Positions 1 to 10,054 of a DNA stretch of 64,000 bases are shown here, one piece after another. Both the position numbers and the translations under genes were made by a program. The notes below the pieces were generated by a model. That model was not told the DNA's origin. It searched no databases and saw only the letters and a list, made by a program, of their open reading frames with translations. Each line of letters starts with the position of its first letter. Position 1 is the first letter of the stretch. Source of the stretch: Epithemia pelagica. Taxonomy: Eukaryota > Bacillariophyta > Bacillariophyceae > Surirellales > Surirellaceae. The stretch is taken from assembly GCA_946965045.2 (NCBI GenBank), contig OX337241.1, forward strand, positions 1,488,001 to 1,552,000, read 5' to 3'.

Positions 1-75
1 TGACGTTAAACTCGAAGTCGCCGAACCCTCCATGTCGCTTGTCATGGTATCGTCTCCTGGTACATCGGCTGTTTC

Positions 76-684
76 TTAACGGGTGGACCTTGGTTGTCTC
101 ATTTCCACCTCAATTTCTTGGTTGTGAAGGACCTCGTGGATATTGGAAGGTCGCAACACGTTGTATTGATGAGATCGTTGTCGTTGCTGTTCATGTCGTC
201 GATACAGTTGTTCTCGCTGCTTCCGACGAGAACGAGAAGACGAGGCAATAGACGCCGGCGACGACCTGGTTTTCTCCAACACTTCAGTTTGGGAATAGAT
301 ACTTTTATTCGTATCCATTGTGTTGTGAGCAATCTCACCGTTATTGGGGTGCACACGTCGTTTGCTCCGAGCAATACTACTTGATGATTCCCTCTCTTTA
401 TTCGTATCCATTGTGTTGTGAGCAATCTCACCGTTGTTGGGGTGCACACGTCGTTTGCTCCGAGCAATACTACTTGATGATTCCCTCTCTTCCGCCCGTT
501 GCTGTGCGGCCTCGAGTGTTTCGAGACGTCGGGGCGAACACGACCGAGCCCGAATCAGGGTATATTCTCGTTTCTCCTTGCGGCCTCGAGTCGGCGACAC
601 ACTCCTGCCGACTGAGCATCTTCGAGAGGAGCGTGTCCGAACCGATGCCGCGTCATTCAACTCTTCTCTCCCCCGACGAACCAC
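76..684 (-). CDS. Hypothetical Ser/Arg-rich protein (weak)
   Basis: This open frame of about 200 residues begins with an ATG and is rich in Ser, Arg, Gln and Glu. It contains two adjacent 31-residue repeats, each opening with ERESSSSIARSKRR. No known domain is recognised, and the composition suggests a disordered basic protein. The two DNA repeats differ at one base, and the change is silent in this frame, which weakly favours this strand. The frame overlaps the end of another minus-strand frame (657-1049) of similar Ser/Arg-rich composition, so the two may be parts of one gene joined by an unseen intron or a frameshift. Plus-strand frames over the same bases look like shadows. Confidence is low. 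Confidence 0.35.
   Translation of the reverse strand: MVRRGREELNDAASVRTRSSRRCSVGRSVSPTRGRKEKREYTLIRARSCSPRRLETLEAAQQRAEERESSSSIARSKRRVHPNNGEIAHNTMDTNKERESSSSIARSKRRVHPNNGEIAHNTMDTNKSIYSQTEVLEKTRSSPASIASSSRSRRKQREQLYRRHEQQRQRSHQYNVLRPSNIHEVLHNQEIEVEMRQPRSTR
306..491. repeat. Tandem duplication, 2 x 93 bp
   Basis: Two head-to-tail copies occupy 306-398 and 399-491. They differ at a single position (343 A versus 436 G on the plus strand). The period is a multiple of three, so the minus-strand frame stays open through both copies. Confidence 0.9.
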
Positions 685-1049
685 CGATTTGATGGATGCG
701 GCCGAGGAGACAACGTGTAGTTTCTTTCGGGTTCACTGGACTCGGCCAGGGGCGACGTACTGGGCAGGACAATTGTCAAGGCTGAAGCCGTTACCGCCGA
801 CTTGTTGTCGTCAATATCGATCGACCGGCCACGCCGGACTGCTGCCTGAGAGTTGCGATTGCGCCCATTCTTTCGAGAGGAACCCCGTGTATGTGTGGTT
901 CGTTGACTGGCAATGCTTTTGCTCGACGAGTGTTTGACTCCCGGACCCGATGATACCGATCCTTCCTCGTCGTAGGTCGTTTTGTTGTGTCTATGTTTTA
1001 ACCACATGATACTCCACCTTGTGTCCTTTTGGAATGACAGCGTCACCAA
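657..1049 (-). CDS. Hypothetical Ser/Arg-rich fragment (weak)
   Basis: A frame of 130 residues, basic and serine-rich, without a recognised domain. It ends inside the start of the next minus-strand frame (76-684). Both have the same kind of composition, and this frame may be the 5' part of the same gene. I found no convincing splice pair linking them. The upstream side is cut off by the retrotransposon inserted at 1256, about 200 bp away, so the insertion may sit in its promoter or 5' UTR. Low confidence. Confidence 0.25.
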   Translation of the reverse strand: MVTLSFQKDTRWSIMWLKHRHNKTTYDEEGSVSSGPGVKHSSSKSIASQRTTHTRGSSRKNGRNRNSQAAVRRGRSIDIDDNKSAVTASALTIVLPSTSPLAESSEPERNYTLSPRPHPSNRWFVGGEKS

Positions 1050-1239
1050 CCAACGGCAATATAACTTTAAAACACGTGGTCAACAGTGTCCAGCAAGAAG
1101 AGAATGAAGGAACAATTCAACAAACTGACATGAGTGATAACGAATCGATTAACGCGAACAGTCGAGTGCCTCTTGTCATTCACCGTCCAGCGATGATTCT
1201 GAAATCAACTCTCTTTCTTCAATCGTTATCTCAGGAACC

Positions 1240-1255
1240 TTTGACTTGAAAGCAA
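1240..1255. repeat. Target-site duplication, LINE 3' side
   Basis: The 16 bases TTTGACTTGAAAGCAA recur exactly at 10055-10070. They bracket the retrotransposon, and the flanking bases do not match further (C versus T on the left, T versus G on the right), so the duplication is exactly 16 bp. Confidence 0.93.
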
Positions 1256-1267
1256 TAATAATAATAA
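1256..1267 (-). repeat. LINE 3' tail, (TTA)4
   Basis: Four TAA triplets on the plus strand (TTA on the element strand) lie between the 16-bp target-site duplication and the 3' UTR. The element therefore ends in a short trinucleotide repeat instead of poly(A). Confidence 0.8.
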
Positions 1268-1435
1268 CTCATGGATTAGTTTAATAACTGCCAAAGGCTT
1301 TAACGTCGCTTGCTACCCAAAGGGAGCCGTAGCCCGCCCGGACAAGTCGACCAAACAAAAGAAAAAACACATGCAATAGAATCGTAAAAACATAAAAAGG
1401 GAAAGGAACTCCAGGGGCAGCCAAAAAACAATATC

Positions 1436-4400
1436 TTACTCATGGCTGCCACCGGAGCGGTAGAAGAAGGTCCGGAGACACCGTTGTTGTCGGCGCAGAG
1501 CGCGCGAAGCAGCCGAGGCAACGGGTGTAGAAAGCCGGCGAAGAAACGCCAGCTGGATGTGTTGGGGATCCTGGAGACGGGAGTCCAAAGGACGTCGGAA
1601 CAACAACCGATAAGCAGGGGAGGAACGTAGCGGCCCCGAGTACGCGTCCCGAATGGCGGCGCAGCGTTCCTCGGAGAGGCGCTGGGCCTCCTGGGAGTGG
1701 AAGACGGCGTTCCTATGCTCCCATTGATCCCACGCTGTATTCCACAATTGTTGAATAAGGAGGGACAACCAGCGCTTGCCTGAATTTCGCTTGCCTAAGA
1801 AGCGGTAGTGTGCTTCTTGGATTTCGGCCCAACGCCAGGACCAGTGGCCTAAAACTGCCGTGTTCCAACCCAACTCCTCCTGATCTGCTAGTGCGGCGCG
1901 GAGACCGGGGACCGATGTAAAAGGAGCCTCCCAAGAGACGTCGTCGACCCACGCCCGAAGTGCCTGAAGAATCATACGAGCCATCGCGGGTTGTGTATGC
2001 CGTAACGCGAGCCACCGATCCAAATCATCCAGTGCAGCATACCACCGGGATTTGGCGTCAGCGTGAGAACACGTGAGCACGTGATCCGCGGTTTCCACCG
2101 CTACTCCGCAACGAGGACACGTCGGCTGACGCCATTTGCGTCGTCGCACCATCTCGACCCCGACGGCAGACCGGTTGGCCGTATGCTTGATGATCCAATG
2201 CCTGCGGCTCTGAGAAACCTCCCGAAGTGCCAATTCCCGCGCGGACCAATCCACAGTTGAAGGCGAACTCGTACCGAAACGGTCCAGTTTATCCCAGTGG
2301 GCTAGAGTAGGGGGTCCGAGAACGTGGTTGCGAAGGGACGACGCCAAATCGGAGACAACTTCGGTATCCCCAATAAGGACCGGGGGAATAAGACCAGGGG
2401 CGAAAGACGAAAAGCAATCAACTGGCACCCTGGAATAGACCTCCGCAGCACAGAAATCCGCATAAACATTCCGGCTCGCCCAGATATCAAGCTGAGAACT
2501 GTCGCGATCCTGGTGCCCCTTAACATGTTTTCCGTGCCACGTGATAGACGGCGTGCAGTCCAACAGAGAACGACAAACCGACACCAAATCCCAGCTGTGA
2601 TCAGCCGTCGTAGCAGGTGACGGACGACGAAAGAGGCGACTCAACACGGCGTCGCTATCGGTGGCAAAAGTAATGGTACCACCCAAACCTGGGGCAAACC
2701 GCACCAATTGGGCCACCACGGTTGCGATCCCAATCAACCCTGACAACTCGCTACGAAACGAACACTGTGCGGTTGGCGGACCCGATACCCGGAAGCCAGC
2801 CATAATTGCGGCAAGCTCAGTCGCATTGGTGGCGAGGCCCCAGGCGCATGTACCAGATTGGCCCGCAATAGCGGACCCATCGGAAAACGCGGCCAACTGG
2901 CCCTCCGCGACTGCAGTACAAAGGAGAGTAAAGGACTCCGGAGTAGGAGGGATGAACCACACGGGTGCAACCTGCTGGATGATATCATGCTGCCAACTGA
3001 GGGAACGGGCACTCCGCGGCAGAGCTGGCCAGGCATCGCGCACTTGAACCGGGAGACGATCGCAGGTGAGGAGAATGGGGGAGTTGGTAGGTCCGTAGAC
3101 ATCCGCCGCAAAAATTGGTGGGCAAAGAGCAAGAGACGCCACCGAAATACGGTCATCAGTTGCTCGGAAAACCGGGCGTCCGCGGGCGCGGGGTTGCTCA
3201 ATGGCTACGCGCCATATGCCCGCATCGCAAGGAACGAAAAGCCGATTCCATTGGGGACAGAACAACACAAGCGAACCTTGCACTAGAGGCCAATTCCAGG
3301 AACCCAGCGTAGAGGTTAATCGTCGGAATCGAGGGTCTACTCCAAAAGTGGCCACTAGGGCTTCCCTCCATTCGGTCCAGGCCAGTGCCCCCGACGGGGG
3401 GGAGCGAGGCCACCACTCCAGAAAAGGACGTCTGCTGCACGGCGCGGAGCCATGCCACGCGGCTAACAAAATACATGAGCCGTCCACGGAAACGATATCC
3501 GCCAAAGTAACAGCCTTAATGAACATCCGACAGGCGTTCAAACGGGCGAGGACTTCTGGATGCCGGAAACCGTGACGCCAAAAAGCGTCCATAAGGAACT
3601 GGTCGCCTTCCCGCAAGGGAAGGAGGGGCGATATCGGGGAAGGGAGAGAAATCGAATAACGAGAGCAAGCAGACCAAAGGTGAGTACACCAGGAGGATAC
3701 GGCACATCGATGCCACACGGCAAAGGGGAGAGAAAAAGGGTGCGTTGAAGAACCAAGTTCGACTTGAAGAAACTCTAATGAATTGCGCAGAAGAAAGCCA
3801 GTGATGGAAGAAAAGGACCAACCAAAATTTAGAAACGCCGTGATATGAGCTAGGCACTGTTCAACAAACAGATCGGGGACAGCAAAACCTCCTGCTGATG
3901 CCGGCCCGTGGACCACCGCCCGAGGCATTGACCGTACTATGTGAGAACGGCTAAGGCCAATCTGGAACAAAGGCGTACACAAGGACCGGCACTCCGATTC
4001 GGTGAACGTCGTTGCAGCCAAAGGGTAGGTCAGTGTTTTGAAAATCCCGGTGTGAAGCGACAACCAAACTAAGCGATGGGGAAGCCGGCGAATGCGGATG
4101 CGTTCGGTCCAATGGCGGATCTTACCCTGGAGATATTGGTACTCAGCTGTCATTGATCCGTCGGGCGCGGTCCAAACCCCAAGGGTTTTCCTGGCCTCAT
4201 TTGGCGGGACGCGTTCGATAGGAACCACCCGACCCGAGGGAGACCGGATCCTGAGAGGTGCATCCGCAGCCGATGGGGGAACAAGGCGCCACTGTCCGTC
4301 TGACCAGCGATAGTCGATCAGGTACCAATGGCACTTGGCCGGAGACAGGGCGCCACCAGACGCACGCAGGGACGCTTCCCAAAAATTGGCACTTTCTTGA

Positions 4401-7261
4401 AGCCGGGCAGCCACTGTGGCGGCCGTCGCCGTAGGATCCACATCATTAATTACGAGGTCTGTGTCGTCCACAAACGCGTAGCCAACGAAAAGGAAGGATG
4501 AACCAGACCCAGGGGATTTTAAGTACAAACCGTAGCCCCGTTGCCGCATGGCATTGAAGATTGGAGTACTTACTACCGCCCAAATCGCTGGGCCGGCACC
4601 GTTACCCTGTCCAATGCCTTGCACCGGCACCTCATGGCCGTCCGCAGAGAAAGACGTCGTTGAGTTGCCATAGACAGTACGAATGTAATGGCGCAGGCGT
4701 TGAATAGGGCCCAAAGAAGACTCTACCAACGGCGGAGGAACCCCACATCGCTGCATAGCCAAACCCGCGGAGCTATGACCAATACGGTCATAACAAGATT
4801 TCGCGTCATTGGAGCATAACCCACCAGGCCTCCGCGTCTGACGAAGAAGGTCAAAAGTCAGGACCTTATTCAGACATTGGTAGATGGCGCTATGACCTTT
4901 CCGGCTTCCGTACTGTTCAGGAGCCAGGAGGTTATTCGCTTCAGCGAAACGCATCATTGCGCGGCCCATAAGTTTATTGTTGTGGTTAAAGTCACACTCG
5001 TATAACAAAATAGTGCGTAGTTTGGATACTTTCGTAACGCCCGGCTTCTTCTCGAGCATGACGTTCAAGCCTTGCTGCCAACGCCGTGGAAGATAGCCGG
5101 TAATCGTAGGAATGCGACTCATCGCCGCATCCACGGCGCCAAGGGCAGGAGACAGGCTATTCGCCATGAAGTGGCCGAAGTGTAAGCCGGACGGTCCCGT
5201 CGCTGTGAACTCATCCATCTTTTGCCAGGTAGCGCTATACGTGGCCGTGCGGAAATCCAGGTCAAAAGGGTGTGGAGCAACCAAGACGGACGGCCGACGG
5301 TGCTGAGCAAGGTAGGCAGTTGCCTCGGGGGAGATCAGCGGAGAAACAGGAGAAACAATACCATCATCCAAGAGCGCTTGAGCACTGGGTGACGTGCCAG
5401 TCGGGCCAAGGATAGAAACTACTTCCGGGTGGAGCAAATCCGTATCCGAGGCTTGACGAAAACGGCGGTCATTCTCGGTTAAACAGCCTTCTTCCATACC
5501 GGCCCGATCTGACCTTGTGGCCCAAGCACCAGTCCATTCCCCATCTTCCCAACTTCCTTCGCCCACGGGCACCTCTACCGACGACAAACCCTTGCGAGAA
5601 CTGGGAGATAGGACGTGACGAAGCAGGCGCGCATCGGCGCGTTGTTGTTCCCGACGAACCATGTTCGATAACCCCGATACAGCCGAGTCCCATCCCTCCG
5701 CGGCCCGGGCGTCCACCAAGGACGCAAGGAAAGCGCGCCGCGCCTGAGGGGCATTCCGCTTTAACCGTTTGTAGTTCTGCCAAGCGTCGGAACGATGGAG
5801 CAAAACCTCTTCGGGTGGCATGGAATGAGGCATGTCAAGACCTGCTTTGTGTGCGAGGCGTTGGAGAAACTTCCGACTGATGTGACGACCAATGGTGAAC
5901 GCATAGAAGCGGTCCCAAAAACGATGCACAGCAAGGGCGTGGGAAAGAACCGGAGACCAAGGAACGGAGCCAGTGCGCAACTTCCGACACTTCCGGTCGG
6001 CCAAAAAGATACCCTGTACCCGCAGCGAATCAAGGGCTTCCCATTCGCATGCCTGGGCCGCGGTGAGCGGACCGTTGATCGATGATTCTAAAGCGAAAGT
6101 CCGTGCCGGGATGTCGTGTTGTTGGTAAAATTCATCGAGCGTAGCCTGATAGCGCCGGACAACACGCGGGTCACGACATTGAAGACGCCGAGCAACGCGC
6201 GGCTGAACCGGGCACGAAGCAACACCAAAAACATCAAGCAAGGGAATATCCAGCCACAAAGCGCGATGGTCCCCGGGAGCTTCGCCAAACGGACAGTACC
6301 CCCCGCATCCACCCTGGAGAGACGCCGTCGATCCAAACATTGCGTCGATTGGCCGAGATCCTCTGTTGTGGGTCTGGGGTGCCGAAGCACGATCGTGACG
6401 GACAAAGTGTAGATTGGTCATGTCATACGGAGCCGCTAACGCATCCAACGGGTTACCAGGAGACCAGAGTTGTGGTTCGTTTGCATCGAGCGCTAACAGG
6501 ATCTGATCCCCAGTTGCATACGCTTCCTTGAGCAACGCATCTAGATCATCCAGAAAGAGTTGTCGAGGATCGCCCTGTCGAGGCGGTTGTTGCGTCTCGA
6601 AGAAACGAGCGTGTTGTGACCAGGTGGAGCCCGCTTCCCGGGGGTTACTGACAGGACGGTAAGCACTAAGAATTCGAAGCATGGAACCGTTATGACCACG
6701 CATCCGAATCCATACCCAGCGGCCCAGCCCAGAGGAGTCGATTCCCGACCCGCAGATGCGTCCGGTGTGACTATCCCGCACCAAAATCGCCACTCCTCCA
6801 CGTTGGAAAGTCGAAGCCAAGTCGGGGTCACGATAGGAGGCCACCTTGCAATAAACAGAATGAAACCAAGGGCGAACAGTGTGGACCAGTTGTTGGGCCT
6901 CAGGAAGGTTATGCCAGGCCACGTTGAGTTCCGACATACACAGCACATCGACCGAATAGTCTAGTAGGAAATTTTGCAGTTCATCGTATTTAGGATGTTG
7001 TGCCGACAGAGGCAAGCCAGACACGTTCTGAGCCACGACCCTGAGGACGGTGTCAGACGGGGAAGGGTCCAGCGGGTCGCCCCACCATTCCAAGTCGGAG
7101 GACGGGGGCAAACCCTCGGGGGTCCTTGAGGTCATCCTCTCGGTGTCCCGGGTCGCAAGGTTCGAGCGCCGGGACGAGGTCGTAGGACTAATGGTCCTGC
7201 CCCGTCGCCGTGGTAGGGGCCGACGGGGAAGTCCGAGAGGAGAAGGAGAGGGCTGAGGCAT
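1436..7261 (-). CDS. LINE ORF2: endonuclease-reverse transcriptase-RNase H
   Basis: A protein of 1941 residues starting at an ATG. The order of parts is: a basic Pro/Arg-rich N-terminus; an APE-like endonuclease/phosphatase fold from about residue 73 (LRVVAQNVSG, then SELN, DANEP and GDHRA motifs); a reverse transcriptase with the A motif NDAKSCYD and the active site FVDD near residues 930-933; an RNase H with DGSA near residue 1461, RSEL, TDSDAV and a GHQD motif; and a zf-RVT-like Cys-Cys-His-Cys motif starting CPRCG near residue 1715. It makes and integrates cDNA by target-primed reverse transcription. It overlaps ORF1 by 74 bp in a different frame. No internal stop or frameshift is seen. 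Confidence 0.95.
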   Translation of the reverse strand: MPQPSPSPLGLPRRPLPRRRGRTISPTTSSRRSNLATRDTERMTSRTPEGLPPSSDLEWWGDPLDPSPSDTVLRVVAQNVSGLPLSAQHPKYDELQNFLLDYSVDVLCMSELNVAWHNLPEAQQLVHTVRPWFHSVYCKVASYRDPDLASTFQRGGVAILVRDSHTGRICGSGIDSSGLGRWVWIRMRGHNGSMLRILSAYRPVSNPREAGSTWSQHARFFETQQPPRQGDPRQLFLDDLDALLKEAYATGDQILLALDANEPQLWSPGNPLDALAAPYDMTNLHFVRHDRASAPQTHNRGSRPIDAMFGSTASLQGGCGGYCPFGEAPGDHRALWLDIPLLDVFGVASCPVQPRVARRLQCRDPRVVRRYQATLDEFYQQHDIPARTFALESSINGPLTAAQACEWEALDSLRVQGIFLADRKCRKLRTGSVPWSPVLSHALAVHRFWDRFYAFTIGRHISRKFLQRLAHKAGLDMPHSMPPEEVLLHRSDAWQNYKRLKRNAPQARRAFLASLVDARAAEGWDSAVSGLSNMVRREQQRADARLLRHVLSPSSRKGLSSVEVPVGEGSWEDGEWTGAWATRSDRAGMEEGCLTENDRRFRQASDTDLLHPEVVSILGPTGTSPSAQALLDDGIVSPVSPLISPEATAYLAQHRRPSVLVAPHPFDLDFRTATYSATWQKMDEFTATGPSGLHFGHFMANSLSPALGAVDAAMSRIPTITGYLPRRWQQGLNVMLEKKPGVTKVSKLRTILLYECDFNHNNKLMGRAMMRFAEANNLLAPEQYGSRKGHSAIYQCLNKVLTFDLLRQTRRPGGLCSNDAKSCYDRIGHSSAGLAMQRCGVPPPLVESSLGPIQRLRHYIRTVYGNSTTSFSADGHEVPVQGIGQGNGAGPAIWAVVSTPIFNAMRQRGYGLYLKSPGSGSSFLFVGYAFVDDTDLVINDVDPTATAATVAARLQESANFWEASLRASGGALSPAKCHWYLIDYRWSDGQWRLVPPSAADAPLRIRSPSGRVVPIERVPPNEARKTLGVWTAPDGSMTAEYQYLQGKIRHWTERIRIRRLPHRLVWLSLHTGIFKTLTYPLAATTFTESECRSLCTPLFQIGLSRSHIVRSMPRAVVHGPASAGGFAVPDLFVEQCLAHITAFLNFGWSFSSITGFLLRNSLEFLQVELGSSTHPFSLPFAVWHRCAVSSWCTHLWSACSRYSISLPSPISPLLPLREGDQFLMDAFWRHGFRHPEVLARLNACRMFIKAVTLADIVSVDGSCILLAAWHGSAPCSRRPFLEWWPRSPPSGALAWTEWREALVATFGVDPRFRRLTSTLGSWNWPLVQGSLVLFCPQWNRLFVPCDAGIWRVAIEQPRARGRPVFRATDDRISVASLALCPPIFAADVYGPTNSPILLTCDRLPVQVRDAWPALPRSARSLSWQHDIIQQVAPVWFIPPTPESFTLLCTAVAEGQLAAFSDGSAIAGQSGTCAWGLATNATELAAIMAGFRVSGPPTAQCSFRSELSGLIGIATVVAQLVRFAPGLGGTITFATDSDAVLSRLFRRPSPATTADHSWDLVSVCRSLLDCTPSITWHGKHVKGHQDRDSSQLDIWASRNVYADFCAAEVYSRVPVDCFSSFAPGLIPPVLIGDTEVVSDLASSLRNHVLGPPTLAHWDKLDRFGTSSPSTVDWSARELALREVSQSRRHWIIKHTANRSAVGVEMVRRRKWRQPTCPRCGVAVETADHVLTCSHADAKSRWYAALDDLDRWLALRHTQPAMARMILQALRAWVDDVSWEAPFTSVPGLRAALADQEELGWNTAVLGHWSWRWAEIQEAHYRFLGKRNSGKRWLSLLIQQLWNTAWDQWEHRNAVFHSQEAQRLSEERCAAIRDAYSGPLRSSPAYRLLFRRPLDSRLQDPQHIQLAFLRRLSTPVASAASRALRRQQRCLRTFFYRSGGSHE

Positions 7262-9956
7262 TTGTCAGTTGAGCAAGTTGGGAACGGAGATCTTGTGTTT
7301 GAGGAGTGTCTGGAAGCGAAGAAATAACAGATTGGAGCGAGGTCAAAAAGCCAGTCAAGGCAGGGGCTATTGCGGGAGGAACGGACGGGGAAGACAAGGA
7401 GGAAGCCGTGGTTGCTGCGCCAGGGTCAGGGGGATCACGAGTATTGGTGGAGCGTGACCCAGTACTGGCAGTAGACGCCAAGGACGTGCCCTGGGGGAGA
7501 GTGGAGACACTATCGGTATCTCCGGCAGCATCATGAGGACGAACCAATGAGCGCGTGACAGAAGTGGCCAGAGTGGAAGCTGGGGTAGCATCATCACCGA
7601 AACCGGAGCAGTCAAGCTCGCCATCTCCCGAATCGAAAACCCACCCGTTATAGTCGTCCGCCGGGGAGTCAACCGTCATCGTTGTTGGATTCCACACGGC
7701 TCCGACCGCCCGATCGAGGGCATCCTTGCTAAAATGACAATACAAGGAACGGGCAAAAAATCGCTCCCTCTCCACGTCCGACAAATCAGGCACCTCTTGC
7801 GCCATCTTCCAACGCAAATACGGAATCAATGCGATAATCATCGCCCTCGCTTCGTCTTCACGAGCGGGATGAAAAGCGAATTGCATCGCGCCTTCGCCCA
7901 CATGGCTCGGGTCCACGGTGTGGAAGAGCTGGTGACCGTCAGCAGAGCTCCGGATAGCCATCAAGCGGGAACGCAGAGTGAATTGAGTCTCCTGGTCTGG
8001 CTGGTCAATGGAGTGTAACTCCCAGGTCCGCATCCCCCGCATGTGGGTGCAAAACTGGAGCTGACGCAGGCGCAAGGCAGCCACCTTCTCGCGGGTGCGG
8101 AGGTTCATGACGTCCGACAGCGGCCAAACTAAACGCATCTTGATGCCAAGGGGGAACGCCGTTGCGGTCCGTGCGTAGAGGTCGGCCAACCGACGCTTGG
8201 CCTCTCGTTTGTGGGTGCGATTAACCTCGAAGTGCAAGGCCTTAGCCATCTGATCGGCTGGGATAGAACCTGATTGACCCGTCTGGATGGTGCGCCAACG
8301 AATACCAAGGGGGAAACCAAGCGCCTCTTCCAAAACCTTTTTTAACGCCGGGATGTCGATCGATTGCAGGGAGTTCAGGCCCCATCCCACAATGTACGTG
8401 GATTCACACTGAAGTTGGCGAGTCCATAAGCCATGACGCTCGCTCTGGAACCACCACGACAGGTCCGTTTTCAAATCCTCAAACGTCCGGGAATGTCCGA
8501 GATGGACCGATGGGTACACGAAACCGCCAGTAGGGCGAGGCAAAGCCCGCGGGAAATACCGTCGAAGGCCTTCCATCGTCGCCGGAATGTCATCCGGTTT
8601 AGAGATGGCCCGCCAGCGGCGACTGCCATTTTGCTGCGTCGTGTTGTCGCGGTCGGACCAGGGGTGAATAACAAGGGACGCGTCGTACTCCTTGATCTTC
8701 GCAAAGAACGCCACCAGGGTCGCCCGGAGCTCGGCATCGGCATTACTCGACGGAGCAAGTTGCAGACGCATTTCATATCGCACTTCAATGGGGCGCGTCG
8801 GAAGTAGCTCCGTGCGTAAGTAGGGATTAGCCTGTTGGACAGTGCGGCTCGGGGCTCGGGGTTGGGCGCGAACAATCGACGTGGGAGGTTGTGCGGTTCC
8901 CACTTCAGCTGGGACCGAGATAGCAACCGGCTGATTGACAAATAACTGGGTAAAGGAACCTTCGGTGTTATCCGTCGCGACCGTGATGGCATCGGAGACA
9001 TCCATCGCTGCCGTAGTGCCTGCCTCGGTGTCCGGGGGAGGCGCCGTCGCCGCGTCCACGCCAGACTCCACGTCTTCCTGACGAGTACGTTCTTGGAGTG
9101 CCTGGACCTCGGCATTGAGCAACGCCTGAAAACTACCTTGGTGAGGGGAAGTCGTCGAAGGTTGCGAGGACGAGGATGAATGAGCACGACGCGGTAGGGC
9201 CTGGAGAGTACTCGGGGGCACGGCGTCCAAGGCGGTGGCTGTCGAGACCGCCGACGCAGCAGATTGAGAACGAGTGGTGACTCCATCGGTAACCAACCTT
9301 GCTTCAACCATAGGGACATCAGCTGGAGACGACGACCGAGATTGACGAGAAGCTGGAGAACGTCCTCCGCGCCCAGCACGACCAGTGTTGAACGGGCTTC
9401 GGCCACTCGAACGACCACCCCGACCCGTAGCTGGAAGTCCCTGGGAGGGAGACGAAGGTGCAGAACTGGCGGATCGTCGATTCCTTGACGATCGGCGTGG
9501 TGTGCCCCGACCTGAAGATGACTCCAAGCGAGAAGCTGATCGACGGGCCCGCGAGTTGGGAGGAGACCGAGGCGGCCGCGACGGAGCAAGGGCCGAGACG
9601 TGAGGCGAAGAATCCAGAATAGGGTCGGCTGGATCGTCTCGCGACGGGGCCTGGTCGACATCCATGGTCGTTGGACCAACGGGGCGCTGCTGTGTGGAAG
9701 ACGAATTCCGAGCGGGGGACGACGAAATAGATTGGGTCGTCCGCTGTGGGGACCCACGTGCAGCCGCTGAGTTGTGCGTAATGCGTTGGGTAGATCGAGC
9801 AGCCTGCGAAGTTGGATTGGATGCAGCCGCTGGTGTCGCCGAAAAGAACTGGGTGACGTTGGATTGAACCACCGAGGAGAAGGTCGGTGGAGAGGCCCCG
9901 GGGACGCGACCATGGGAGGAACGGCCAGAGGACGGCGTAGAACGGCGAGAGGCCAT
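7188..9956 (-). CDS. LINE ORF1: Gag-like protein
   Basis: The likely start is the ATG at 9956 (MASRRSTPSS), giving 922 residues. The frame is open further upstream but only through non-ATG codons that run into the target-site duplication. Roughly the first 400 residues are Ser/Arg/Pro/Gln-rich low complexity. Residues of about 400-780 look globular (strand- and helix-rich, with several Trp and conserved-looking Arg), and the tail is Ser/Thr-rich. No CCHC knuckle or coiled coil is evident. By position it should be the nucleic-acid-binding ORF1 product that coats the element RNA. The stop (TAG, 7188-7190) lies 74 bp inside ORF2, so ORF2 is probably translated by re-initiation or by another coupled mechanism. 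Confidence 0.85.
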   Translation of the reverse strand: MASRRSTPSSGRSSHGRVPGASPPTFSSVVQSNVTQFFSATPAAASNPTSQAARSTQRITHNSAAARGSPQRTTQSISSSPARNSSSTQQRPVGPTTMDVDQAPSRDDPADPILDSSPHVSALAPSRPPRSPPNSRARRSASRLESSSGRGTPRRSSRNRRSASSAPSSPSQGLPATGRGGRSSGRSPFNTGRAGRGGRSPASRQSRSSSPADVPMVEARLVTDGVTTRSQSAASAVSTATALDAVPPSTLQALPRRAHSSSSSQPSTTSPHQGSFQALLNAEVQALQERTRQEDVESGVDAATAPPPDTEAGTTAAMDVSDAITVATDNTEGSFTQLFVNQPVAISVPAEVGTAQPPTSIVRAQPRAPSRTVQQANPYLRTELLPTRPIEVRYEMRLQLAPSSNADAELRATLVAFFAKIKEYDASLVIHPWSDRDNTTQQNGSRRWRAISKPDDIPATMEGLRRYFPRALPRPTGGFVYPSVHLGHSRTFEDLKTDLSWWFQSERHGLWTRQLQCESTYIVGWGLNSLQSIDIPALKKVLEEALGFPLGIRWRTIQTGQSGSIPADQMAKALHFEVNRTHKREAKRRLADLYARTATAFPLGIKMRLVWPLSDVMNLRTREKVAALRLRQLQFCTHMRGMRTWELHSIDQPDQETQFTLRSRLMAIRSSADGHQLFHTVDPSHVGEGAMQFAFHPAREDEARAMIIALIPYLRWKMAQEVPDLSDVERERFFARSLYCHFSKDALDRAVGAVWNPTTMTVDSPADDYNGWVFDSGDGELDCSGFGDDATPASTLATSVTRSLVRPHDAAGDTDSVSTLPQGTSLASTASTGSRSTNTRDPPDPGAATTASSLSSPSVPPAIAPALTGFLTSLQSVISSLPDTPQTQDLRSQLAQLTNASALSFSSRTSPSAPTTATGQDH

Positions 9957-10054
9957 GGTGATTGGGTTCACGTAGAAACGGCACGTAGAAAGCAGTACTA
10001 AAAGACTATAGGCTAAAAGAGTAGGCGTAGAAAAAAGATCGACATCGAAAAAGT

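Larger units (their letters stand above)
1256..10054 (-). mobile_element. Full-length non-LTR retrotransposon (LINE), 8.8 kb
   Basis: The element reads on the minus strand. It has a 5' UTR of about 100 bp (9957-10054), ORF1 (Gag-like), ORF2 (endonuclease, reverse transcriptase, RNase H, zinc motif), a 3' UTR of about 180 bp and a short (TTA)4 tail at 1256-1267. A perfect 16-bp target-site duplication flanks it. Both long ORFs are open and the duplication has no mismatch, which points to a recent insertion and possibly an active copy. Family knowledge: an APE-type endonuclease plus RNase H is found in I-, Tad- and related LINE groups. I do not assign a clade. Confidence 0.95.

Noticed and set aside
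8471-9913. 480-codon minus-strand frame within LINE ORF1
   Set aside because: A shadow frame of the Ser/Arg/Pro-rich ORF1 with unnatural Arg/Leu/Pro composition.
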